Shown: positions 33,790 through 43,100 of the stretch, piece after piece | Layout of the letters: every line of letters starts with the position of its first letter | How positions within the stretch are numbered: position 1 is the stretch's first letter | Assembly: GCA_963794685.1 (NCBI GenBank) | Contig: CAWCFK010000004.1 | Coordinates: 434,001-498,000 of the forward strand | Length of the DNA stretch: 64,000 nucleotides | Source: CAVTWH01 sp963794685 | GTDB lineage: Bacteria; Actinomycetota; Actinomycetes; Mycobacteriales; Micromonosporaceae | Direction: 5' to 3' | Made by a program: the position numbers and the translations under genes | The notes under the pieces: model-generated | Told to the model about the DNA's origin: nothing | Databases searched by the model: none | Seen by the model: only the letters and a program-made list of their open reading frames with translations

Positions 33790-34316
33790 CCGTCATGTCC
33801 GAGAGCACCGTCCTCAAGCTCCTGCGCGGGGCCAGCCTGCTGTTCACCGGACTCTTCTCGGGGTTCCTGCTCGGGGTGCTCGTTCTCGAGATGTCGTTGC
33901 GGGGCTACGATGCCGCGGTCTACACGCAGGTGCGGCAGGTCGAGCTGGACTCGCTGGACACACTGGCCTCCGTCACGTTGATCCCGGCGCTGATCTGCAC
34001 GGCGATCCTTGGCGTCCTCACGATCAGGGCCAGAGGCAACGATCGGTGGCTGGTGCTGGCGGCGCTCGGGATGCTGACGCTGGTGTTCGTCACGTCGCTG
34101 GCGATCAACGTGCCGATCAACGGCGACCAGGCCGACTGGTCCGTGCAGGCTCCGCCGTCGGACTGGGCGAGCGTTCGTGACCGCTGGCAACTCGCACATG
34201 CGATCCGCGCCGTCTCTGCAGTGCTGGCGTTCTGTTCGCTGACCGCAGCCACAATCATCCGCACGGCCTGGCGTCCTACCGGCGTCGGAGCCGACCGGAT
34301 TCCCATCGGCAAGTAG
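33786..34316 (+). CDS. DUF1772 (anthrone oxygenase-like) membrane protein
   Basis: A 176-residue protein with four predicted membrane helices. It has DUF1772 features: FSGFLLGVLVLEMSLRGYD, then INVPINGDQADWS, then RDRWQLAHAIRAVSAVLAF. Relatives include anthrone oxygenase-like proteins of polyketide clusters and many uncharacterised proteins next to dehydrogenases. The start is GTG 33786, overlapping the dehalogenase stop (GTGA) and 5 bases after GAGGGGG. An ATG at 33795 is possible. It closes the operon. Confidence 0.8.
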   Translation: MTVMSESTVLKLLRGASLLFTGLFSGFLLGVLVLEMSLRGYDAAVYTQVRQVELDSLDTLASVTLIPALICTAILGVLTIRARGNDRWLVLAALGMLTLVFVTSLAINVPINGDQADWSVQAPPSDWASVRDRWQLAHAIRAVSAVLAFCSLTAATIIRTAWRPTGVGADRIPIGK

Positions 34317-34436
34317 TAGTAGCGCTTTGTTGCGTCGGCGGCGTGCCGTGATTGCGATCACGGCACGCCCCCTATTGGGCGACACGCTGTTCCTGCCGTC
34401 GGCCGCGCAGGCTCCGGCTCCTACGGCTCCGACTCC

Positions 34437-34654
34437 TCATGGGCGCGTCGAAGGCCGGACGTCCCGTCACCGCCGGCATCAGCGGCAGGAGCGCCAGGGC
34501 GTTGGCCGAGTCGCTGGGCAGCAACCGCACCGGCGGCGTCTTCATCACCGGCAGCGGCCGAATGGTCGTCGCCGTCACCGATCAGGCTGCCGCGCAGGTG
34601 GTCCGTGACGCGGGCGGCGTAGCGCAGGTTGCCACCTGTAGCAAAACACTCTGA
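34437..34654 (+). pseudogene. Propeptide fragment of a streptogrisin-type S1 protease
   Basis: The frame reads RSARALAESLGSNRTGGVFI, then TGSGRMVVAVTDQAAAQVVR and DAGGVAQV. This resembles the propeptide of secreted actinomycete serine proteases (alpha-lytic/streptogrisin type), where LADRLG...VVNVTDxAAAxxVRxAGG is typical. The frame stops at 34652 before any protease domain, and no signal peptide is visible upstream. It is a fragment. Confidence 0.5.
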
Positions 34655-34669
34655 AGTCGATCGTTTGCG

Positions 34670-34930
34670 GGGGCGGCAGAACGGGGTGGCTGGGCGCGCA
34701 TGTCGTCGCGTACGCGGGTCATGATGTCGTCGCGGTGGTGCAGATCGTCGCCGGACAGGGGGCGAACGGCAGACGGCGGACGACCTGGATGTGGCCGGGC
34801 AGGACGCGGTGGAAGCGGGCCAGGCCGTTGTCGGTGATGGTGACCAGGGTGGCGCGCTCGTCTTCGGGGGGAGGGGGCACGGGCGATGAGGCCGGCCTGC
34901 TCCGGCAGGCTGGCTTGTGCATGATTGCCT
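34670..34930 (-). pseudogene. MarR-family regulator remnant with two frameshifts
   Basis: Read leftward and switching frame twice, this encodes LPEQAGLIARAPSP, then EDERATLVTITDNGLARFHR and VLPGHIQVVRRL, then LSGDDLHHRDDIMTRVRDDM. That is the wing and C-terminal dimerisation helices of a MarR repressor. Frame changes lie near 34875 (a run of G on the plus strand) and near 34760. The N-terminal half is absent. Confidence 0.6.
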
Positions 34931-35262
34931 CCTCCACCCGAAGCGCGACGCTCCGTAGAGGAAGCCCCACCCAACCACCACGATCAGGCCGATCAGTCGA
35001 TCATGCACGGGTCCCGGCCAGGAGCAACACCTCACTGCGACCACGAACTCGGCATGATCCGAGACTCGACAGAGGCCGAGCTTCGCGGATATCGAAATAG
35101 ACGAGCAACGAGCCAGGCGGGTTCGGCGGGAGGCCGCACGGAAAGGGACCTGCACAGCAGGCACCTCGCCGTGCGGCCGACCCAGCTGTCAAGGTCAGCG
35201 GCAAGTGGACGGATGCCCTTGCGGCGTACGACCTGCCGTACGTGTGGTGGTCGTAGGCGCGG

Positions 35263-35760
35263 TCAGCCACTCTGCGGCTGCACAGCATGCTTGCCGGTGC
35301 CCGAGTAGAGGACGATGACGTTGATGATGGCCGCAGGGACCAGCAGGCAGAGGGCCACGACGAGTGTCCACGGCGAGAAGTCGGGGCTTGAGGTGATGAG
35401 GTCACAACGGCCGATCGCGATCGCCGCGCCGATGCAAGCCAGGAGTGATGTCTCGAGTACGTTGAGGTGTTCGTTGGCGCGCACGTGGAACCCGGCGGCC
35501 ATCAAGCTGATGACGGCGAGCCCGATAGCCGCCAGTGGGGTCAGTTCCGGCAGGATCCCGGTCGCCTCCGGCAGCACCAGAGCCACGGCGGCGAGGACCT
35601 CTGCGACGCCGATGAGGATTACCTCGGCGCGGGGCAATTCGGAGAACCCGGTCCAGTTGTCGAGGCCGCGGCCGAGGACCTTCGGGGCGCCGCCTGCGAA
35701 GAAGAAGAGGGCAAGGAAGCCTTGGGCGCTCCAGAGGACGACGTTCAACGTTGTGGTCAT
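35263..35760 (-). CDS. DoxX-family membrane protein
   Basis: A 165-residue protein with four predicted membrane helices. It has DoxX-like features: GFLALFFFAGGAPKVLGRGL near the start, RAEVILIGVAEVLAAVALVL and TPLAAIGLAVISLMAAGFH. DoxX-like proteins take part in thiol/redox or quinone-linked processes, but most, like this one, have no known function. The ATG at 35760 follows GGAGCAGCAA. The upstream sequence is AT-rich with GATAT and ATATC arms (35855-35876), suggesting a regulated promoter. It is isolated among decayed sequence. Confidence 0.8.
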   Translation of the reverse strand: MTTTLNVVLWSAQGFLALFFFAGGAPKVLGRGLDNWTGFSELPRAEVILIGVAEVLAAVALVLPEATGILPELTPLAAIGLAVISLMAAGFHVRANEHLNVLETSLLACIGAAIAIGRCDLITSSPDFSPWTLVVALCLLVPAAIINVIVLYSGTGKHAVQPQSG

Positions 35761-35849
35761 TTGCTGCTCCTTCGCGTACGGGAAGGTCTGGCGGTCGGAC
35801 TCGTCGCTGCTTCCTTCCGCTGCGCGCCTTCCCCGATGCGGAAATTCGT

Positions 35850-35880
35850 CTAAGATATATTACGGATAGCATATCATGTG
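35850..35880 (-). promoter_or_regulatory. AT-rich promoter/operator of the DoxX gene
   Basis: On the coding strand the sequence reads GATATGCTATCCGTAATATA within an AT-rich patch about 100 bases before the start. GATAT...ATATC arms flank it. The TATGCTAT and ATCCGTA words also occur next to the TetR-like palindrome at 31598-31632, so the two sites may answer to related regulators. Confidence 0.35.
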
Positions 35881-36882
35881 CGTTTGAGGGGGAGCAACCG
35901 AGCGCAAGCGGCACGGCGGCGGCAGGCCGGACAGGTCAGGCATCCCCTCCGCTACCGGATAAAGGTCAGGGTGATCATGGCAGTGGAGGTTGGATCAGCA
36001 GACCGTCGGAGCTGTGGATCGGTTCGCCCAGCGGGTGCTACGGGCGGAGAGATCACCCGCCGGTTGGGTGTTTCAGCGCAACGGTGTGCGGATGGCGTCG
36101 AGCTGTTCCCGTTCACGGTCAACGAGGTTCGGCGTCTGTGGGCCACGTTCACCGCGCCGCGGACATCCCAGCCGGCGCGCCGGCCCGATCTGGGTGATAA
36201 GACGGTTCGGGTGGGCGGGCCTTGTGATCAAAGTAGTTAACGGTCGCCGATACCTACGCGCCGTGCGCCGATGGATCAGCACCGCGTCCACCGCGTCGAC
36301 CCGCGTGCTGGCGGTCGCGGTCGCGGCCGCTCTCACCGAAATCGGTCAGGACCAGCACCAACGCCGAACCCGCAGCAGCCCCTGAGCCGTCAAACGCTCC
36401 CAAGCCTCATACCCCGCCAAACGCCACCCAACAGACATCGACCTCAGTCGAATACCGCATCACCGTCCTCACCGACCCAATGACCTGCAGCAACGCTCAA
36501 GTACCCGGCATTGGACTTAACCGCTACACGCCCCCCGTCAACAAGGAGATTGACGACGCGGGCGACAAAGCCGCAGCTGTCAAACAACTGAGCGGGGACC
36601 GGCAAGACGGTCACCGGCTGGGCTGCCTTCAAGGTGGAGCCCGTGGGGAGCAGTCCCTCACCTTCCGCTATAGGCGCGGGGCGGCCACCACCAACACCGG
36701 CATGGTCATCCCGGCGGAGAACTTCGACCTTCCACTGGTCAAGTAGCTTCCTCAGCGCCGCAGGCGCCGTTCCGGCCGCGCTCATCGACATCCCGCTGCT
36801 GCGGGCAACCCTCGAAGCGGCGCCACGCGGGCCACCGGACCGGTCCGCAGTCGTTGCCGGAGCGGTCCCGTTCGGTGAACTG
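35881..36882. other. Decayed region including possible transposase tail
   Basis: One kilobase with no intact gene. On the plus strand, 36100-36170, FPFTVNEVRRLWATFTAPR resembles the C-terminal segment of actinobacterial DDE transposases (LTVxEIRRL), but only about 30 residues match. Further right the open frames on both strands are arginine/proline-rich noise. I cannot assign anything between 36200 and the sigma factor gene. Confidence 0.4.
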
Positions 36883-37758
36883 TCAGCCGTTGAGGATCTC
36901 GATGTCCAGCTCGGCGAGCTGTTTGGTTCCGGCGACCGCATCGATGCCGATGATTCGGCCGCCGGCGATGGCGAAGCTGATGGCAATGTGCGGGTGCCCG
37001 CCCGGGGCCACCACGGCGCCGACGGCTCCGTCGATGATCGCGGGCAGGATGCCGTGGGCGCGGCCGGAGAAGAAGTCGGCCACCACCGCCGACCCGCGGG
37101 CCTCGGTGGATGCGCCCAATTCGGCGGCCGCCGCGTCGGCGCGCATGACGACGTCCGGGTCGAGCAGGGTGAGCAGTGCGGTGAACTCGCCGTTGCGTGC
37201 GGCGGCGAGGAAGGCGTCGACGATCTCGCGCTGGCGCGACACGTCGACATCCGGTGTCGCGGCGTCGGCCTGTACCCGGCGGCGCGCGCGGCTGGCGAGC
37301 TGCCGCGTCGCGGCGGGGCTGCGCCCGACGATGGGCGCGATCTCGTCGAAGGAGGCGGCGAACATGTCGTGCAGCACGAACGCGAGCCGCTCGACGGGCG
37401 TGAGGGTCTCGAGGACGACGAGCAGCGCGAGGCCGACCGTGTCGGCCAGCAGCGCCTCCTGCTCGGGGTCGATCCCACCGGCGCCGCTGGCGAGTGACTC
37501 GATGTTGTGGGCGTCGAAGGGCTGTTCGCGGCGGGATGCGCGTGAGCGCAGCATGTCCAGGCATACCCGGCCGACGACGGTGGTCAGCCAGGAGCTGAGG
37601 TTGTCGACGCCGCTGGCGTCGGCTCGGCTCAGCCGCAGCCAGGCATCTTGGACGGCGTCGTCGGCCTCGGCGAGGGAGCCGAGCATCCGGTAGGCCACCG
37701 CCCGTAGGCGCGGCCGGTTCTCCTCGAACCGTTCGGCCAGCAGGTCGTTTCCGTTCAC
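36883..37758 (-). CDS. ECF41 (SigJ-like) RNA polymerase sigma factor
   Basis: A 291-residue extracytoplasmic-function sigma factor with region 2 (LRAVAYRMLGSLAEADDAVQ, then DAWLRL) and region 4 (LLVVLETLTPVERLAFVLHD, SFDEIAPIVGRSPAATRQLA). A C-terminal SnoaL-like domain (about 180-290, DAFLAAARNGEFTALLTLLD) follows. That extension defines ECF41 and SigJ, where it controls activity in place of an anti-sigma factor. The start is GTG 37758 with GAGGGA upstream. A perfect ECF41 promoter (37845-37871) points into the gene, indicating autoregulation. It is divergent from a carboxymuconolactone decarboxylase-like gene, the standard ECF41 partner. Confidence 0.9.
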   Translation of the reverse strand: MNGNDLLAERFEENRPRLRAVAYRMLGSLAEADDAVQDAWLRLSRADASGVDNLSSWLTTVVGRVCLDMLRSRASRREQPFDAHNIESLASGAGGIDPEQEALLADTVGLALLVVLETLTPVERLAFVLHDMFAASFDEIAPIVGRSPAATRQLASRARRRVQADAATPDVDVSRQREIVDAFLAAARNGEFTALLTLLDPDVVMRADAAAAELGASTEARGSAVVADFFSGRAHGILPAIIDGAVGAVVAPGGHPHIAISFAIAGGRIIGIDAVAGTKQLAELDIEILNG

Positions 37759-37809
37759 GGTCGTGTCCCTCGTTCCAATGTTCCATCGCTTTGTGACTGA
37801 TGCCACATT

Positions 37810-37836
37810 TGTCACATCCGGCCGGCGGGATCCGAC
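37810..37836 (+). promoter_or_regulatory. ECF41 promoter driving the carboxymuconolactone decarboxylase-like gene
   Basis: TGTCACA (37810-37816), 16 bases, then CGAC (37833-37836): one mismatch from the ECF41 consensus CGTC. It points rightward, about 70 bases before the start of the partner gene. The two promoters are divergent, with their -10 ends nearest each other. Confidence 0.65.
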
Positions 37837-37844
37837 ATAGCAGT

Positions 37845-37871
37845 GACGAACGAAAACGCGCCGATGTGACA
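37845..37871 (-). promoter_or_regulatory. ECF41 promoter driving the sigma factor gene
   Basis: Read leftward, TGTCACA (37871-37865) is followed by exactly 16 bases and CGTC (37848-37845). This matches the described ECF41 promoter TGTCACA-n16-CGTC. It lies about 87 bases before the GTG start. Confidence 0.75.
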
Positions 37872-37909
37872 GGAACACCGGCCACCGTTCAAATTTCAAG
37901 GAGATGGTC

Positions 37910-38368
37910 ATGCAGGCACGGATGAACAACCCGGCGATGGTCTTGCCCGACACCATGACAGCCGTCAACGCCCTCTACAAGGCGACGCACTCCGCCGGCG
38001 TTGCGCCCGCGACGCTGGAGCTTGTCCACCTGCGGGCCAGCCAGATCAACGGATGCAGCGCATGCGTGGACTCGGGCGCGCGCAGCGCCAAGAAGAACGG
38101 CGAGACCGACGAGCGCCTGTTCGCGCTGGTGGCCTGGCGGGAGACGCCCTACTTCACCGACGCCGAGCGCGCCGCGCTGGCCCTGGCCGAAGCGGCCACC
38201 CGGCTGGCCGACCGGGCGGACGCCGTGCCCGACGAGATCTGGGCCGATGCGGCCAAGCACTTCAACGAAAAGGAACTCGCCGCGCTGGTGCTCGAGATCG
38301 CCACGACCAATTTCTTCAACCGGCTCAACGCCACGACCCGCCAGCTGGCCCCGCAGACCTGGGGCTGA
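37910..38368 (+). CDS. Carboxymuconolactone decarboxylase/AhpD-like protein (ECF41 partner)
   Basis: A 152-residue all-helical protein of the carboxymuconolactone decarboxylase/alkylhydroperoxidase family. It has the redox pair C49-x2-C52 in NGCSACVDSGARSA. The proton-relay histidine that usually follows the second cysteine (CxxCxxxH) is replaced by glycine here, as in a common actinobacterial subgroup. It probably acts as a thiol peroxidase or reductase. ATG 37910 is favoured because AAGGAG (37898-37903) is 6 bases upstream; ATG 37904 is too close. It is transcribed away from the ECF41 sigma factor and from an ECF41-type promoter. Confidence 0.9.
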   Translation: MQARMNNPAMVLPDTMTAVNALYKATHSAGVAPATLELVHLRASQINGCSACVDSGARSAKKNGETDERLFALVAWRETPYFTDAERAALALAEAATRLADRADAVPDEIWADAAKHFNEKELAALVLEIATTNFFNRLNATTRQLAPQTWG

Positions 38369-38424
38369 GGGCAACGCCATCCAACCAACAAAGACCAAAG
38401 ACACAAGCGAAAGGGGATTCATCC

Positions 38425-38724
38425 ATGGCCGTACTCATGGTTCGTTCCAAGATCCGCACGGAGGCCGTCGGCGACGTCGACACGGCGGTCGAGGGCCTGT
38501 TCGCGGCGATTCACCAGGCACAGCCCGAGGGCATCCGCTACATGTCATGCCGGCTGCCGGACGGTGTGACGTACGTGGCGCTGTTGGCCCTTGACGAAGG
38601 GGTGGACAACCCGCTGCCCGCGTTGCCGGAGTTCAAGGAGTTCCAGGAGAACCTCAAGAAGTGGATGGCCGAGCCACCAACCGCCGAGCCGTTGACGGTG
38701 GTTGGGTCGTACCGCTTCGTCTGA
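38425..38724 (+). CDS. Small antibiotic-monooxygenase-like (dimeric alpha/beta-barrel) protein
   Basis: A 99-residue protein starting MAVLMVRSKIRTEAVGDVDT and containing PEGIRYMSCRLPDGVTYVAL and FKEFQENLKKWMAEPPTAEP. The layout (strand, helix, strand, strand, helix, strand) fits the ferredoxin-like dimeric barrel of ABM/EthD-type proteins. No catalytic residue can be named. It follows the decarboxylase-like gene by 56 bases with GAAAGGGG before the ATG, so it is probably co-transcribed under ECF41 control. Confidence 0.65.
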   Translation: MAVLMVRSKIRTEAVGDVDTAVEGLFAAIHQAQPEGIRYMSCRLPDGVTYVALLALDEGVDNPLPALPEFKEFQENLKKWMAEPPTAEPLTVVGSYRFV

Positions 38725-38767
38725 CCTGGATCCGCAGGCAAAGGAAGAGCACCTCGCGGGGTAGACG

Positions 38768-38842
38768 AACGGGTGCCCTGCCAACGAAGGATGGTTGGGC
38801 ATTGCGATGGCTCAAGTCCTCTTTCTTCGGCAGGCACCCGTT
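38768..38842. repeat. Long imperfect inverted repeat (possible MITE or terminator)
   Basis: CGGGTGCC (38770-38777) pairs with GGCACCCG (38833-38840), and the pairing continues inward with few mismatches (CTGCCAACGAAGG against TCTTCGGCA), leaving a loop of about 30 bases. It lies between the ECF41 operon and oppositely oriented genes, at the edge of an IS6-type fragment. It could be a small mobile element that broke that fragment, or a bidirectional terminator. Confidence 0.45.
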
Positions 38843-38865
38843 TGTGAGTGGCAAGTGGTACGGCT

Positions 38866-38990
38866 GGCCCGCAACCAGCAGCTCCTCGACGTCTCGATAG
38901 GAGAGATCGAAGCGCAGATACCAGCGCACGGCGACGACGATGACCTCCGGCGGAAGCCGGAATCGGGCGAACGCCGACCGTGGTGACAGG
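38866..38990 (-). pseudogene. N-terminal fragment of an IS6-family transposase
   Basis: Leftward, the frame reads FRLPPEVIVVAVRWYLRFDL then SYRDVEELLVAGQ before the pattern breaks. This is the conserved helix-turn-helix start of IS6-family transposases (FPPEVIVVAVRWYLRY-LSYRDVEELL). Only about 40 codons remain, and the DDE domain is missing. Confidence 0.75.
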
Positions 38991-39108
38991 GACGGATGCC
39001 GACGGCTCGAGTACTTCACCGTGCAAGGCTGCCTGACGTGGGAACGCTCAACGCAACGGACCGCTCTCGGACTCCCTCCGCGTTCGTGACGCACTCCGGA
39101 CGAAGTAG

Positions 39109-40116
39109 CTAGGTGGGCTCCCGTGTCGCCCATGCTGTGAGGTCGTCGGCGACCACGAGCCAGGCCGTCCCGACGGCGCGGACGGTCCAGCCCGGACCAC
39201 CGGCGGGCGGCGCGGCCGGGCCGCGGACCAGCTGCGCCGGGTGTTCGCGCAGGGGAAAGGCGTCCTCCACCCGCCGCTGGCCGGCGACGCGGACCGGGGC
39301 GCCCGGGTCGGTGTCGGGCCACCGCAGGTTCTGCTCCCAGGTCGCCCCGAGCAGCGAGGGGTGGACCATCTTGCGCAGGAAGCCGTAGGTGACGTCGGGC
39401 TCGATGGTGGCCAGGATCCGCAACAGCGACTCGGCGTCGGCGACGACGGCGACGGACGTCATCGGCCCGGATGACAGTGAGACGAAGCCCATCCACGGCC
39501 GGCACACCACGTGCCGGAAGCGGTCCCCGCGCGTGACCGTCAGCGTCCCGCCGCCGTAGGGGTCGGCCGTGGCGGCCAGCGCCAAGGCGTCGGCCGTCGC
39601 ACGCCGGTCGGACGACCGCCACCAGGATCCGGTGTACGCGTGCGCGACGTCGTTTCCGGCCATCGCCCAGGCGACAGCGGCGGTGACGACGCGGCGGACC
39701 GCCTCCGGGGCGATGACCCAGAACGGCTCGCTGTCGGGTCGGTCGGGCTGCGGTGCCAGGGCCGCGCGGCACTCCCACAGCCCGGCGTCAATCGTCGCAA
39801 GGCCCGGCAACGTGGCCGGCGGGGCGTCGTGCAGCTCGATCCGGCCCTGGACCCCCGCCGCGCCGAGCGCCTCGGTCAGCGGCTCCAGCAACGCCCGCAG
39901 GTCGCCGCCGTCCTCGACGGACAGACAGATCCCGGCCGGCGTCGGTGCGTACGCGACGATGCGCGGCAGCTCCTCGCCGCCGGTCGCCCGCTCCTCCGCC
40001 GCCTTTAGCGTACGTAGGACGGACGCCTGGTCGGCGGGCGAGCGCAGGAGCAGGTCGGCCGAGCCGCCGAGGTCCGGCCAGGCGCTCCAGACCTCGGCCG
40101 CGACGGTGACCGTCAT
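39109..40116 (-). CDS. Unknown protein coupled to the giant exported protein
   Basis: A 335-residue protein that I do not recognise. It has no signal peptide or membrane helix, so it should be cytoplasmic. The composition is balanced alpha/beta, with motifs such as AWPDLGGSADLLLRSPADQ near the start, FWVIAPEAVRRVVTAAVAWA and KMVHPSLLGATWEQNLRWPD. Its ATG (40116) overlaps the stop of the 2198-residue exported protein (ATGA, 40113-40116), so the two are translationally coupled. That arrangement is seen for toxin-immunity and secretion-partner pairs. A protective or regulatory partner role is a hypothesis only. The frame is open far upstream, but there it is the shadow of the larger gene. Confidence 0.6.
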   Translation of the reverse strand: MTVTVAAEVWSAWPDLGGSADLLLRSPADQASVLRTLKAAEERATGGEELPRIVAYAPTPAGICLSVEDGGDLRALLEPLTEALGAAGVQGRIELHDAPPATLPGLATIDAGLWECRAALAPQPDRPDSEPFWVIAPEAVRRVVTAAVAWAMAGNDVAHAYTGSWWRSSDRRATADALALAATADPYGGGTLTVTRGDRFRHVVCRPWMGFVSLSSGPMTSVAVVADAESLLRILATIEPDVTYGFLRKMVHPSLLGATWEQNLRWPDTDPGAPVRVAGQRRVEDAFPLREHPAQLVRGPAAPPAGGPGWTVRAVGTAWLVVADDLTAWATREPT

Positions 40117-43100
40117 GAGACCTTCACGCTCATGTTCCCGATGCCCGCCCCAGACGGGTCGACAAGGATCGTGTAGGTACCGGCCACGGGCAGGGTCGTC
40201 GCCGGGATCGTCGCTGTCGCGGAGCTCGTCGAGGTGCTCGCCAGCGTTGTCCCGTCCGGCTTGCGCAGGGTGTAGGTCGTGTAGCCGGTCGTGACGGAGT
40301 TCGCCGTGAAGCTCACCGTCTGCCCGGCGGTCGCGGTGAAGGTGACCACCGCGTTCTGCCCCGGCGCGCTGATGGTGACGGTCTTCGCCGCGCCGCCGAT
40401 CGTCGTCGCGACGGTCTGATCCGCGGGGACGGCGTACGCCTTCAGTACCTCCGTGCCTGTGTACGCGCCGTACGGGTCGAGCTTCACGGTGTAGGTCCCC
40501 GCCTCGGTGAGCACGATCGGATCTATATAGGACGTGCTGGAGTACGTACCGGACTTGAGCACCACGCCCGACGGGCTCGTGAGGGTGACCGAGGTCGAGG
40601 AAACCGTCGTGCCGGTGAACGTCATCGAGACGCGCTGGCCGGAGGTTGCGACGAAGCTCGCCACCGCCGCCTGCCCGGGGACTGTCACCGACTGGGTGAA
40701 GGCCACCCCGGTGAGCGCGACCGCCCCGGTCAGGTCGGCCGGCACGTCGTACGCCTGCGCGCTGACCGTGCCGGTGGCGCCGGAGGAGGGGGTGAGCGTC
40801 ACCGTGTAGGTGCCCGTCGCCGTCAGCGTCAGCGGGTCGATGAACCCCGTGGACGAGACTGTCATGGACTTCAGAACCGCGCCCGAGGGGCTCTTGATGC
40901 TCACATTGGCGGAGCCCACGGTCGTCCCGGCGAACGCCATCGACACCCGATGCCCGGTCGTCCCCGCGAAGGTCGCGACCACCGCCTGCCCCGGCACCGT
41001 GACGGACTTCGTCAGAGCCGTCCCGGTGAGCCCCAGCGTCCCCGTCAGGTCGGCCGGCACGTCGTACGCCTTGACGCTGACCGCCCCCGTCGCCCCCGAC
41101 CGCGGGGTGAAGGTGATCGTGTACGTACCGGTGACCGTGAGTGCCAACGGGTCCACGAAGGTCCCCGAGGCCGACGCCGACGCGGTCTTCAGCGTGGTCC
41201 CGTCGGGCTTGCTGATGATGACGTCGGCGTACCCGGAGACGGTGCTCAGGACGGCCGACATCCGGTGCCCGGCCGTCCCGACGACAGTGAACACCGCGGA
41301 CTGCCCCGGCACCGTAGTTGTCAGCGTCGTCTGCGCGCCGGTGAGTGGCGCGGCCGTAGTCACGTTCGCCGACACGTCCCAAGCCTGCATCGTGATCGAA
41401 CCGACCGTCGTGCCCGAGGGGTCCACCACGAAACTGTACGGTCCGGTCGCCGGCAGGGTTACCGGGTTGAAGAAGTCGCCCGACGAGCTGGCGCTGTCCG
41501 ACATGACGGTGCTGCCGTCGGGCGCGATGAGCTTCACGGGGCTGAAGCCCAGGGTGTTGGCCGACGAGCGGAAGCTCACCCGGCGCCCGGCTGTGCCGGT
41601 GAACGTGAAGGCCGCGTTCTGCCCGGCCAGGGTGGTGGTCGCGGTGACCGCTGTGCCCGTGAGTGGCAGTGCCGTGGTGACGTCGCCGGCGACCTCGGTG
41701 ACCGCGACCGTCGCCGCGCCCGTGCTCGTCCCGGTCGGGTCGATCGTCAGCGTGTACGCCCCGGCCGCTGGCATGACGATCGGGTCCATCGACCAGGTAC
41801 TGCTGTCGAGTCTGGAGTAGAGCTGCGTACCGTCCGGCGCCCGCAGCGTGAATGTCGGCGAGGAGAACGAGTTCGCGGTGACCGACAGGCCGATGCGCTT
41901 GCCGGCGGTCGTCGAGAAGGTGACCTTGGCGTTCTGCCCCGGCACCGTCGTCGTGGCCGTCACGGCGGGACCCGACACGGTCGCGGCCACGACCGGGTCT
42001 GCGGGCACGTCGTAGAGCCGGATCCCCGCGATGCCGGTACGGGCCTGGTAGCCGTCCACGACGATCGTGTACGTCCCCGTCGCCGGGAGGGTGACCGGTT
42101 CGAAGAAGGCTGACGCGCTCGTCACGTTCTCCGCCGGTCGCAGCACCGTGCCGTCCGGGTTCTTCACCGTCAGGGTGACAGACATCGTCGTGCCCGGCGT
42201 GGTCAGTGAGACCCGGTGACCGGCCGTCCCGGTGAAAGTCACCGTGCCGTTGGCGCCGGGGGTGCTCAGGTTCTCGGTGACCGCTGAGCCGCCCGGCGTC
42301 GCCACTGCGGTCACGTCGGCCGGGACGATGAAGATCTGTACGCCGACCGTACCGACGTTGGCGTCCTCTCCGTCGACTACCAGCGTGTAGGTGCCGGCGA
42401 CCGGCATCGTCATCGTGTCGACGAACCCGCTCGTGCTCGTGACGGACTGCGGGTTGACCAGCAGCGTGCCGTCGGGCTTGCGGACCGACACCTTCGCCGT
42501 GGTCGTCGTGCCCGGGAAGGTCACCGACAGCCGCTGACCGGCCGTCGCCACGAAGGCGACCGCGCCGTTCTGGCCCGGCGTACCGAGGGCGACCGAGACC
42601 GCGGCGCCGCCCGGTTTTGCCGTCGCGGTCGCGTCGGCACCTACGGCGTACAGGCGAACGCCGTAGGTGCCCACGCCGCCGTCGTGCTGCGTGAAGACGA
42701 TGGTGTAGGTGCCGGTATCAGGCAGCACGAACGGATCCGTGAAGGTGGCCGACGAGATTCTGATGTCCTGCACGACTGCCCCGACCGGCGAGGTGAGCGT
42801 CAGGTCCGAGGAGTTGGTGGTGCCCGGGTAGGCGATCGCCACCCGCTGCCCCGCGGTGCCGGAGAACGTGATCCGGCCGCCCTGGCCGGGGACTGTCGTC
42901 GTCACCGAGGCGGCCGCGCCGCCGACGGTCGCCGTCGCGGTGGCGTCGGCGGGCACGTCGTGGACCCGCAGGCCGATGGTGCCGACCGCCGCCGACAGCG
43001 GCTCGAAGGTCACCTTGTAGGTGCCCGCTGCCGGCAGTGTCACCGGTGCCACGAAGCTACCGCCGTAGACGTAGGTGTCGACCAGCACCGTGCCGCCCGG

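Larger units (their letters stand above)
34317..35262. other. Decayed region with protease and MarR remnants
   Basis: Nearly 950 bp without an intact gene. It holds a streptogrisin propeptide fragment on the plus strand and a twice-frameshifted MarR fragment on the minus strand, listed separately. From about 34930 to 35262 I see no coding pattern in either direction. Confidence 0.55.

Noticed and set aside
35030..35250. Possible hairpins near 35220
   Set aside because: The arms are short and occur in random G+C-rich sequence; no gene end or conserved RNA feature supports them.
40117..41382. Upstream extension of the 335-residue partner gene
   Set aside because: The frame continues, but it overlaps the repeat region of the giant gene in another frame and has arginine/aspartate-rich noise. 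ATG 40116 with the ATGA overlap is the natural start.
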